From: Alphaproteobacteria bacterium
GTDB lineage: Bacteria > Pseudomonadota > Alphaproteobacteria > Sphingomonadales > Emcibacteraceae
Assembly: GCA_002401545.1 (NCBI GenBank)
Contig: NVTJ01000084.1
Span: 1 to 6,701, forward strand
Reading direction: 5' to 3'
DNA length: 6,701 nt
Shown here: positions 1-4,963 of the stretch, one piece after another
Numbering within the stretch: the stretch's first letter is position 1
Layout: each line of letters starts with the position of its first letter
Made by a program: the position numbers and the translations under genes
The notes under the pieces: generated by a model
What the model was told of the DNA's origin: nothing
What the model saw: only the letters and a program-made list of their open reading frames with translations
The model's database searches: none

Positions 1-1
1 T

Positions 2-508
2 CTCACCACCGCCATAAAGCGCGAAAGGCTATTGATTTTAACGGTTTTGAACCATCCGTGGCTGCTCAGGGAGCATCATGAGGAATTTGCCACTATTATT
101 TTCGAATCGGGGGAGCTTGACAAGTTACGGTGTGAGATAATAGATGTATCACTTCGCGAATCGGACCTTGAACACAAAAGCCTCTACGCCCATCTGTTAA
201 AAACAGGATATGGCAAGGCATTGGAAGTCATATTTAAACAAGGTGAATTTAGAGCCGAATGGTTCGCATGGCCGGACGCTGCCCCACAGGATGTGGCGCA
301 GGGATGGTATCATGTGGTCAATCGGTATCGTCGTGTTTCAGACCTGGAGAAAGATTTGAAAGCGGCGCAATTGGAACTGGCTGAGAATATGACTGAAGAA
401 GTATATGCCCGTTTTCTGGCACTGAAGACGGAGCTTGAAAATGCCAAGGGTAACGAAGCCAGTATAGATGGATATGGAATTGCATCAGGAAAAGATAAAT
501 ATTCCTGA
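2..508 (+). CDS. dnaG: DNA primase DnaG, C-terminal part (5' end outside window)
   Basis: DnaG makes the RNA primers for replication, and its C-terminal domain docks on the DnaB helicase. About 168 codons are visible. The reading frame is open to the left edge through a typical lead-in (KREARLLILTVLNHPWLL), so the gene begins upstream and the TTG at 32 is not a real start. The visible part matches the helicase-binding domain of alphaproteobacterial primases: the NHPWLL block, the EEFATIIFESGELDKLR block, then a helical tail with NRYRRVSDLEKDL and LKTELENAK. The zinc finger and TOPRIM catalytic core are not in the window. The next gene is rpoD, as in the macromolecular-synthesis operon known from many proteobacteria. 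The stop is TGA at 506-508. Identity is firm from this block pattern together with the rpoD neighbour. Confidence 0.92.
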   Translation, partial: LTTAIKRERLLILTVLNHPWLLREHHEEFATIIFESGELDKLRCEIIDVSLRESDLEHKSLYAHLLKTGYGKALEVIFKQGEFRAEWFAWPDAAPQDVAQGWYHVVNRYRRVSDLEKDLKAAQLELAENMTEEVYARFLALKTELENAKGNEASIDGYGIASGKDKYS

Positions 509-525
509 GCGTTAAGTTGTTTGTT

Positions 526-544
526 TTCGGATGAGATATCCGAA
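526..544 (+). other. Hairpin in the dnaG-rpoD spacer
   Basis: TTCGGAT (526-532) and ATCCGAA (538-544) form a perfect 7-bp stem with a 5-nt loop (GAGAT). No T-run follows on the plus strand, so it does not look like an intrinsic terminator. It could be an RNA processing or stability element between dnaG and rpoD. In E. coli the transcript of this operon is cleaved between these two genes, but whether that applies here is inference. Confidence 0.5.
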
Positions 545-564
545 CGAATGACCACATGGAATTT

Positions 565-569
565 GAGGG
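565..569 (+). promoter_or_regulatory. Ribosome binding site deciding the rpoD start
   Basis: GAGGG lies 7 nt before the ATG at 577. The in-frame ATG at 556 has no Shine-Dalgarno-like sequence at the right distance. This favours the start at 577 and a 691-residue protein beginning MADNAAK. Confidence 0.7.
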
Positions 570-576
570 TTTATAC

Positions 577-2652
577 ATGGCGGATAATGCAGCCAAGACT
601 GAAGACAAGACAGCGTCAAAACAGGACGATACCACAGACAGCCCTCTGATTGATTCTTCGCAGGCAAGTGTGAAAGCAATGCTCGCGGTTGCCAAGGAGC
701 AGGGTTATATTACCTATGACGCCCTGAATGCGGCCCTGCCGCAAGGGGAAATGTCCTCGGAGAAAATTGAGGATATCATGACCATGCTGTCGGAAATGGG
801 CGTGAATGTGGTTGAGGAGGCCGATGGGGAAGAGGCCGAGGAAAGCCCGGAAAAAGAAACCCCTGTCAAAACCGGAAAAGAAGGTGTGGTGGCCAAGCCC
901 CCCGCCAAGGCGGCTGTGGACCGTACCGATGATCCGGTCCGCATGTATCTCCGTGAGATGGGCAGTGTGGAACTTTTGTCCCGTGAGGGTGAAATAGCCA
1001 TTGCGAAACGTATTGAAGCGGGCCGTGAAACCATGATTGCGGGCCTGTGCGAGAGTCCGCTGACCTTCCGGGCATTGGTGGAATGGTCTGAAATGCTTGA
1101 CGAAGAAGAAATTCTGCTGCGGGATGTGATTGATCTTGATGCCATGTATGGTATTGACCCTTCCGATGAAAATGAACTTCCCGCCAAAGAAGCCAAAGAA
1201 GAAGAGGCAACTGAAAAAACAGGGGAAGAGGGGACACAAGCCGGGTCAGAGACAGAAGCCGGATCAGAGACAGAAGCCGGATCAGAGACAAAAACCGGAT
1301 CAGAGACAGAAGCCGGCGATGCGAATGGTAAAGAGAATTCTTCTGAGGAAGAAGAAGATGACGACGATGATGATGCGGATAATACGGTCTCCCTTGCTGT
1401 TATGGAGGTGGCGTTAACCCCGAAGGTTCGGGAAATTTTTAGTAATATCCGCAAGGTTTATAAGAAATTCTCCAAACTTCAGGACGCCCGCCATGAGGCC
1501 AGCCTGAAAAGTGAACCTCTTGCTTCCCCTCAGGAAAAACGTTACCGCAAGCTCAGTGATGACCTGATTGTCCTGATGAAAAGCCTGCGTCTGAACAACA
1601 ACCGTATTGAGGCTCTTCTGGAACAGCTTTATGCCCTGAATAAACGGATGATCGCGCTGGAAGGAAAAATGTTTCGTCTGGCGGAACGCTATAAAATCAA
1701 GCGTGATGTTTATCTGAAGAGTTATCAGGGCCGGGAACTGGAGCCGGGCTGGATTGATGAGGTTGCCGGAAATGCCGGCAAGGGCTGGGCTGATTTTGCT
1801 CAGAACGAGCGCGAAATTATCAGTAATATGCGCAGTCAGGTGGTGGATATTTCTCGGGAAATCGGCCTGCCGGTCGGTGAATTCCGCGTGATCGTCAATA
1901 TGGTGCAGAAGGGCGAGAAAGAGGCCCGGATTGCAAAAAAGGAAATGGTCGAGGCCAACCTGCGGCTGGTGATTTCCATTGCCAAGAAATATACCAATCG
2001 GGGTCTGCAGTTTCTTGACCTTATCCAGGAAGGTAATATTGGTCTGATGAAGGCGGTGGATAAATTTGAATATCGCCGGGGTTATAAATTTTCCACCTAT
2101 GCCACCTGGTGGATCAGACAGGCCATTACCCGTTCCATAGCCGATCAGGCCCGGACCATCCGTATTCCGGTCCATATGATTGAAACCATCAACAAGCTGG
2201 TCCGTACCGGACGCCAGATGATGCATGAAATTGGCCGGGAAGCCACGCCGGAGGAGCTGGCGAAACGTCTTAGTATGCCGTTGGAAAAAGTACGAAAAGT
2301 GATGAAAATTGCCAAGGAGCCGATCTCCCTTGAAACGCCGATTGGTGATGAGGAAGATAGTCATCTTGGGGACTTCATTGAGGATAAGAACGCCCTTCTG
2401 CCGGTGGACAGTGCCATTCAGTCCAATCTTCGGGACACGACGACCCGGGTTCTGGCGTCTCTTACGCCGCGCGAGGAACGTGTGCTCAGAATGCGGTTTG
2501 GCATCGGCATGAATACCGATCATACTCTGGAGGAAGTGGGCCAGCAATTCTCTGTAACCCGCGAACGCATCCGGCAGATTGAGGCCAAAGCACTGCGTAA
2601 ACTGAAACATCCAAGCCGTTCACGTCAGCTCAGAAGTTTTCTGGATACCTGA
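577..2652 (+). CDS. rpoD: RNA polymerase primary sigma factor RpoD (sigma-70)
   Basis: This is the housekeeping sigma factor, which directs RNA polymerase to -10/-35 promoters. The product is 691 aa from the ATG at 577, slightly long for the family. Regions in order, by approximate residue: 1.1 at 28-80; 1.2 at 119-150 (DPVRMYLREMG); a long non-conserved region to about 440; region 2 at 458-525, with the core-binding and -10 recognition helices (YKFSTYATWWIRQAITR); region 3 at 531-605 (PVHMIETINKL, HLGDFIED); region 4 at 629-691, with the -35 helix-turn-helix (TLEEVGQQFSVTRERIRQIEAKALRKLKHPSR). All DNA-contact blocks look intact. The oddity is in the non-conserved region: residues 222-245 are four GSETEA-type hexapeptide repeats, followed by an acidic run at 257-268. 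The alternative upstream ATG (556) would add 7 residues but lacks a ribosome binding site. It lies 68 bases after dnaG and is probably partly co-transcribed with it. Confidence 0.98.
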   Translation: MADNAAKTEDKTASKQDDTTDSPLIDSSQASVKAMLAVAKEQGYITYDALNAALPQGEMSSEKIEDIMTMLSEMGVNVVEEADGEEAEESPEKETPVKTGKEGVVAKPPAKAAVDRTDDPVRMYLREMGSVELLSREGEIAIAKRIEAGRETMIAGLCESPLTFRALVEWSEMLDEEEILLRDVIDLDAMYGIDPSDENELPAKEAKEEEATEKTGEEGTQAGSETEAGSETEAGSETKTGSETEAGDANGKENSSEEEEDDDDDDADNTVSLAVMEVALTPKVREIFSNIRKVYKKFSKLQDARHEASLKSEPLASPQEKRYRKLSDDLIVLMKSLRLNNNRIEALLEQLYALNKRMIALEGKMFRLAERYKIKRDVYLKSYQGRELEPGWIDEVAGNAGKGWADFAQNEREIISNMRSQVVDISREIGLPVGEFRVIVNMVQKGEKEARIAKKEMVEANLRLVISIAKKYTNRGLQFLDLIQEGNIGLMKAVDKFEYRRGYKFSTYATWWIRQAITRSIADQARTIRIPVHMIETINKLVRTGRQMMHEIGREATPEELAKRLSMPLEKVRKVMKIAKEPISLETPIGDEEDSHLGDFIEDKNALLPVDSAIQSNLRDTTTRVLASLTPREERVLRMRFGIGMNTDHTLEEVGQQFSVTRERIRQIEAKALRKLKHPSRSRQLRSFLDT
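1240..1311 (+). repeat. Four tandem 18-bp repeats inside rpoD
   Basis: Four units of 18 bp (consensus GCCGGATCAGAGACAGAA) run head to tail, and a partial GCCGG follows. Units 1, 3 and 4 each differ from unit 2 by a single base: G for A in unit 1, A for G near the end of unit 3, A for G at the first base of unit 4. Each unit encodes six residues (A/T-G-S-E-T-E/K), so gaining or losing a unit keeps the frame. The near-identity at DNA level points to recent expansion by slippage rather than old protein divergence. Confidence 0.95.
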
Positions 2653-2673
2653 TAAAAATAGTTTGATTCTTGC

Positions 2674-2702
2674 TTGTATTGTTGAGGTGAAGTCTGCTAT
2701 TC
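2674..2702 (+). promoter_or_regulatory. Possible promoter of the tRNA gene
   Basis: TTGTAT (2674-2679) and CTATTC (2697-2702) are separated by 17 bp and lie 19 bp before the mature tRNA 5' end. Both boxes are imperfect matches to sigma-70 elements. The spacing is right, but the call is tentative; read-through from rpoD is the alternative. Confidence 0.25.
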
Positions 2703-2717
2703 CCCTATTCACCTTTT
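2685..2717 (+). terminator. Weak possible terminator after rpoD
   Basis: AGGTGAA (2685-2691) pairs with TTCACCT (2708-2714) across a 16-nt loop, and three further T's follow (2715-2717). The stem is only 7 bp and the loop is large, so termination would be inefficient. The tRNA starts only five bases after the T-run. Part of the same sequence may serve as the tRNA promoter. Confidence 0.3.
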
Positions 2718-2721
2718 AAAA

Positions 2722-2798
2722 GGGTCTGTAGCTCAGTTGGTTAGAGCAAACCGCTCATAACGGTTCGGTCGTAGGTTCGAGTCCTACCAGACCCACCA
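2722..2798 (+). tRNA. tRNA with CAU anticodon (probably tRNA-Ile2, else elongator tRNA-Met)
   Basis: A complete 77-nt cloverleaf. The acceptor stem pairs GGGTCTG with CAGACCC; the D stem pairs GCTC with GAGC; the anticodon stem pairs AACCG with CGGTT around loop CTCATAA; the variable region is CGGTC; the T stem pairs GTAGG with CCTAC around loop TTCGAGT. The discriminator is A, and CCA is encoded (2796-2798). The G1-C72 pair rules against initiator tRNA. The 5' half closely resembles the tRNA-Ile(GAU) body as I recall it from alphaproteobacteria, and the C29-G41 pair fits a substrate of the lysidine enzyme TilS. I therefore favour the AUA-reading isoleucine tRNA over elongator methionine. That choice is inference. 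The 3' end appears to have been used as an integration site. Confidence 0.95.
2784..2798. other. Putative attachment-site junction in the tRNA 3' end
   Basis: The last 15 bp of the tRNA gene are also the last codons and stop of the minus-strand recombinase remnant (W-W-V-W-stop). An integrase gene running into a tRNA 3' end is the classic arrangement at one boundary of an integrated element, because the element brings a copy of the tRNA end. I found no second copy of this sequence in the window, so the other boundary and the exact core length are unknown. Confidence 0.5.
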
Positions 2799-3065
2799 CT
2801 CCCGGTTAAAGTCGGGCACTCCCCCCGCCATTACCTTTTTCGACCCAATAGCCATGACCAGCGCGGCTTTGGGACCAGAAATCATCACCTCTTTCTTGCT
2901 CACATCCAACCGGCTAAGCAATAATCTCATATATTCTTTACGAAATGCAATGGGGCCACTCTCCAGCATCTTCTTGAAGGCTTTTGATGTAGCGGCGCGC
3001 TTGAAATTGCAGTAAATGTCACTTGAAACTGCAGCAGGAATAATGATTAAACCAGCCTCAACGGC
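2784..3065 (-). pseudogene. Large serine recombinase (phage integrase type), C-terminal remnant
   Basis: About 93 codons remain before an in-frame TAG at 3066-3068. The tail resembles the C-terminus of 'recombinase family' proteins common in alphaproteobacterial prophages: FRKEYMRLLLSRLDV, then a KEVMISGPKAAL block, then a linker and VPDFNREW. The N-terminal resolvase domain with its catalytic serine and the zinc-ribbon part are missing. The only internal ATG (2967-2969) would give a 61-aa piece with no catalytic domain. No continuation was seen in other frames, where the next genes are unrelated, so this is a deletion remnant rather than a single frameshift. The stop at 2784-2786 lies inside the tRNA. 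The assignment rests on my memory of the family tail motif; the remnant state is directly visible. Confidence 0.6.
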
Positions 3066-3138
3066 CTATTAAAAGATGCTTAATGTCTATTTAAGGTGCG
3101 GGCCTATACGTCTTCTTCCGGTGCCCATTCCTCCATAC

Positions 3139-3243
3139 TCATCCCCAAATCCAATAACCGATACCCACGCCTGTCGGGATGAACACCACGGCGAGAAGAA
3201 TGATGTCCTTCCACATGCTCGTATCATCATATCCGTGTGGCAT
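3139..3243 (-). CDS. 34-residue single-pass membrane microprotein
   Basis: ATG at 3241-3243 opens a 34-codon frame ending in TGA at 3139-3141. A strong Shine-Dalgarno (AAGGGAG) lies 7 nt upstream, inside the end of the PLA2-like gene, and the two genes overlap by 17 bp. Residues 1-12 are polar (MPHGYDDTSMWK). Residues 13-33 are one hydrophobic helix with small residues and aromatic ends (IILLAVVFIPTGVGIGYWIW). This is the shape of a small phage membrane peptide such as a holin- or spanin-like accessory, but no family is recognised. An internal ATG at codon 10 is a weaker alternative start. It is probably the last gene of the leftward operon. The 70 bases beyond it, before the recombinase remnant, hold nothing I can assign. 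Confidence 0.5.
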   Translation of the reverse strand: MPHGYDDTSMWKDIILLAVVFIPTGVGIGYWIWG

Positions 3244-3568
3244 TTCTATACTCCCTTGTCTTTGACCCATAGTTCCAGCGCCATGAGAAGCGCCAGTGGG
3301 GCATACCGCCGAGGCGGACGGCGTAATACATCATGGCACCAATGACGGGGTAGCCTGACCTCGCCACCTGAGCCGCGAGACACCTGTCCGCCAACAGGCG
3401 CTTTGATCTGCTGCCCCCATACCAATAGGCATAGTCATGATCGATACAGGCCCCTTCCCACGGCGGTGGCCGCCGCAGGAAGGTCCGCCAGAACCATGAC
3501 ATACCCCCTGAGCACCCGTCAGATTTGAATGCCATGTCGGGCTTATGAGTATTGCTTGCGCAGGTCAT
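3227..3568 (-). CDS. Phospholipase A2-fold protein of phage type
   Basis: A 113-aa protein with the pattern of the small PLA2-like proteins found in prophages. It has a DGCSGG segment (17-22, the position of the calcium loop), C41-I-D-H44-D45 (the Cys-x-x-His-Asp catalytic signature of PLA2), Y48-W-Y-GG, an ADRCLAAQV helix (60-68), and an AVRLGGMPHWRFSWRWNYG tail (83-101). Secreted PLA2s hydrolyse the sn-2 ester of glycerophospholipids. In the phage versions the role is not established; membrane or envelope action is plausible. C19 and C41 could pair. No signal peptide is evident. The ribosome binding site (GAGGA, 8 nt before ATG 3566-3568) supports this start. It follows the Acb2-like gene after 17 bases and overlaps the 34-aa microprotein gene. 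Confidence 0.65.
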   Translation of the reverse strand: MTCASNTHKPDMAFKSDGCSGGMSWFWRTFLRRPPPWEGACIDHDYAYWYGGSRSKRLLADRCLAAQVARSGYPVIGAMMYYAVRLGGMPHWRFSWRWNYGSKTREYRNATRI

Positions 3569-3585
3569 GGCCTAAGTCCTCATTA

Positions 3586-3819
3586 TTATGCTGTTATGTG
3601 TTTGCAGGCCCACATAACGGCTTCTTCCATCTTGGTCTTGGCGATGGATAGTTCCCGGCTCTGGCCAATATCGTCGAAAATATCAATGAGGTTCTGCCCC
3701 ATATCTTTTACAGCCTGCATTAGTATTTTTTCTTCCTCCGACAGCACCCGGTATTTATGGCGCATCGTGTTGTTCTTGATGCGGTCATCGCTGGTACTGT
3801 TCATTGTTTCGCTGGTCAT
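3586..3819 (-). CDS. Acb2/Tad1 hairpin-type small protein, putative anti-CBASS nucleotide sponge
   Basis: A 77-aa acidic, mostly helical protein. After a polar lead (1-18) comes MRHKYRVLSEEEKILMQAVKDMG, a short turn, and SRELSIAKTKMEEAVMWACKHITA to the end: two long helices forming a hairpin. The closing segment (S/R-E-L-x-x-A-x-T-K-x-E-E-A-V-M-W-A-x-K-H) is the signature I associate with the Acb2/Tad1 hairpin family. Phage Acb2 proteins bind cyclic di- and trinucleotides and so block CBASS effector activation. The function here is inferred from that resemblance. Its ATG overlaps the stop of the adenine methyltransferase gene (ATGA), and AGGA about 9 nt upstream lies in that gene's last codons, so the two are translationally coupled. 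A later Met (residue 19) starts the conserved part and is a possible alternative start. Confidence 0.65.
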   Translation of the reverse strand: MTSETMNSTSDDRIKNNTMRHKYRVLSEEEKILMQAVKDMGQNLIDIFDDIGQSRELSIAKTKMEEAVMWACKHITA

Positions 3820-4649
3820 GGTTTAAGTCCTGCTCTGTTGGTGATGATAAGCTCACGGGCGCGGGTGCCTGTGGAGTGTTTTCCTGCAATGCTGTAATGA
3901 AGGTCGGCCTCATGCAGGGGGAAGCCATTAAATAATTGCCTGATTTCCGGCACGTCATTGATGGACAGAATGAAGGTGCCTTTAATCTTCTTCAGCCTGT
4001 CGGCCATCAGCTTGAATTGTTCCTGGCTAAACATGCCGGTGCCATAATCATCTTCACAGTTAAAATACGGCGGGTCGAGGTAAAACAGGGTGCCGTGCTT
4101 GTCATATTTGTCAATGAAAATCTTCCAATCCAGACACTCAATGACCACGCCGGAAAGCCGCTCATGGACGTCCTGAAGCATGGGTTCCAGCTTTGTCAGA
4201 TTAAACCGGGCCGGACGATCTGATGAGACGCCATAGGTCTGCTTTGAGGCCTTACCCCCAAAGGTCGTACGTTGCAGATAAAGAAATCTCGCAGCCCTCT
4301 GCAGGTCGGTCAGGCTATCGGCATTCTGGGCCAGCAGCCGGGCGAATTCATTCCGCCCGGTCAGCTGGTACCGGAACATATCAATAAAGGGAGCATAGTG
4401 GTTGTTCAGGATGCGGAACAGGTTGGCCACGTCACGGGAATAGTCATTGATCACCTCGGCCTTGGGGGCTTGGGTGCGGCGAAAGAATATGCCACCCATG
4501 CCGACAAAGACCTCGGCATAGGTGGTATGATCAATCTGGTTGATCATCTGGATGATCCGCTTGGCCAGACGTATCTTGCCGCCCTGATACGGGGCGACAG
4601 GCTTCACGGGATGAACTTCTTTAAATATGGACTCCATGCATAAACTCAT
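3816..4649 (-). CDS. dam: D12-class (Dam-type) N6-adenine DNA methyltransferase, phage type
   Basis: A 277-aa enzyme transferring a methyl group from S-adenosylmethionine to adenine N6 in DNA. Motif X is PYQGGK (20-25), motif I is FVGMGG (48-53, SAM binding), the acidic ND pair is at 68-69, and the catalytic motif IV is DPPY (192-195). The order X-I-target region-IV is that of the alpha (D12) group, to which Dam belongs, and the length fits the family. GATC specificity is likely but not provable from sequence. In phages such enzymes protect the genome from restriction. The first ATG (4647-4649) has GGGG 9 nt upstream and is preferred to the ATG at codon 5, whose upstream GAG is weak. That GGGG lies in the 3' arm of a hairpin in the structured leader. 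The gene ends in an ATGA overlap with the Acb2-like gene. Confidence 0.92.
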   Translation of the reverse strand: MSLCMESIFKEVHPVKPVAPYQGGKIRLAKRIIQMINQIDHTTYAEVFVGMGGIFFRRTQAPKAEVINDYSRDVANLFRILNNHYAPFIDMFRYQLTGRNEFARLLAQNADSLTDLQRAARFLYLQRTTFGGKASKQTYGVSSDRPARFNLTKLEPMLQDVHERLSGVVIECLDWKIFIDKYDKHGTLFYLDPPYFNCEDDYGTGMFSQEQFKLMADRLKKIKGTFILSINDVPEIRQLFNGFPLHEADLHYSIAGKHSTGTRARELIITNRAGLKP

Positions 4650-4657
4650 TTATTAAA

Positions 4658-4766
4658 GCCCCATCGTTTTAGGACGATAAGTAGGGGGCGCGTTATCGCG
4701 TGTGCCATTGCTCTGGCACGGTTCAGACTGGTGAGACAGCCTGACCCCCTGCTCCTTAAAGCAGGG
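4658..4766 (-). ncRNA. Structured RNA segment or leader upstream of dam
   Basis: This segment fills nearly all of the 123-base gap between the 62-aa protein gene and dam. Read along the minus strand, it can form: (a) 4766-4747, a 7-bp stem CCCTGCT/AGCAGGG; (b) 4746-4720, GGTCAG/CTG-ACC with one bulged base, a mismatch and an inner CTG/CAG; (c) 4719-4702, a 6-bp stem GTGCCA/TGGCAC; (d) 4700-4689, a small CGCG/CGCG stem; (e) 4689-4658, GCCCC/GGGGC stacked on ATCGT/ACGAT with a six-base one-sided bulge. Four of the loops are six bases, and a, b and c abut with no gap. There are no T-runs, so these are not terminators. Hairpin e includes the GGGG that is the likely dam ribosome binding site. It could be a cis-regulatory leader, an antitermination RNA or a processed small RNA; no known family is recognised. 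Confidence 0.5.
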
Positions 4767-4772
4767 AGAATA

Positions 4773-4961
4773 TCAGGACCACATGGCCCATACCATCAAA
4801 GCCAATAGCGCAGGCGGCACAACAATAACCCCCCAGTCAGCAAGCTTGAACTTGGTCGTTTCATGGCTCATGAGGGTGCCAACGAAAGACATCCACACCC
4901 AGAGAAGGCCGACTATCGCCAGGACGGCACTCGCCAGAAATTTCAACAGTAAAATCGCCAT
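4773..4961 (-). CDS. 62-residue two-helix membrane protein
   Basis: A hydrophobic protein with two predicted membrane segments (about 8-30 and 43-61) joined by a polar hinge containing SHETTKFK. The start ATG (4959-4961) is 2 bases after the acyltransferase stop and is served by GAGGA inside that gene's last codons, so translation is coupled. The size and two-helix layout would suit a holin or a small envelope protein, but there is no family match I can claim. It lies between the acyltransferase and the structured RNA segment, in the same leftward operon. Confidence 0.75.
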   Translation of the reverse strand: MAILLLKFLASAVLAIVGLLWVWMSFVGTLMSHETTKFKLADWGVIVVPPALLALMVWAMWS

Positions 4962-4963
4962 AT

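Noticed and set aside
32..34. TTG at 32 as a start codon of a short gene
   Set aside because: The frame is open to the left edge and encodes conserved primase sequence, so this is internal to dnaG.
556..576. ATG at 556 as the rpoD start
   Set aside because: No Shine-Dalgarno at a suitable distance, whereas the ATG at 577 has GAGGG 7 nt upstream and a typical N-terminus.
1414..2610. Long minus-strand open frame of 398 codons opposite rpoD
   Set aside because: It is the antisense shadow of a certain sigma factor gene; no ribosome binding site and no recognisable family.
2712..2723. Perfect palindrome CCTTTTAAAAGG at the tRNA 5' end
   Set aside because: Simple AT-rich sequence formed by the T-run and the tRNA start; no partner gene or known operator.
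2801..2816. CCCGG/TCGGG hairpin just after the tRNA as terminator
   Set aside because: Four to five pairs, one wobble, no T-run, and it lies in the recombinase coding remnant.
3079..3095. CTTAA/TTAAG stem as terminator of the leftward operon
   Set aside because: Only five AT-rich pairs with a seven-base loop and a poor T-run; not convincing.
3104..3142. 12-codon frame (MSMEEWAPEEDV) overlapping the microprotein stop by ATGA
   Set aside because: Too short to support without conservation; could be real coupling but also chance.
3076..3345. Plus-strand frames between 3076 and 6417, including those at 3545, 3936, 4272, 5330 and 6160
   Set aside because: All oppose better-supported minus-strand genes, or lack family features and binding sites.
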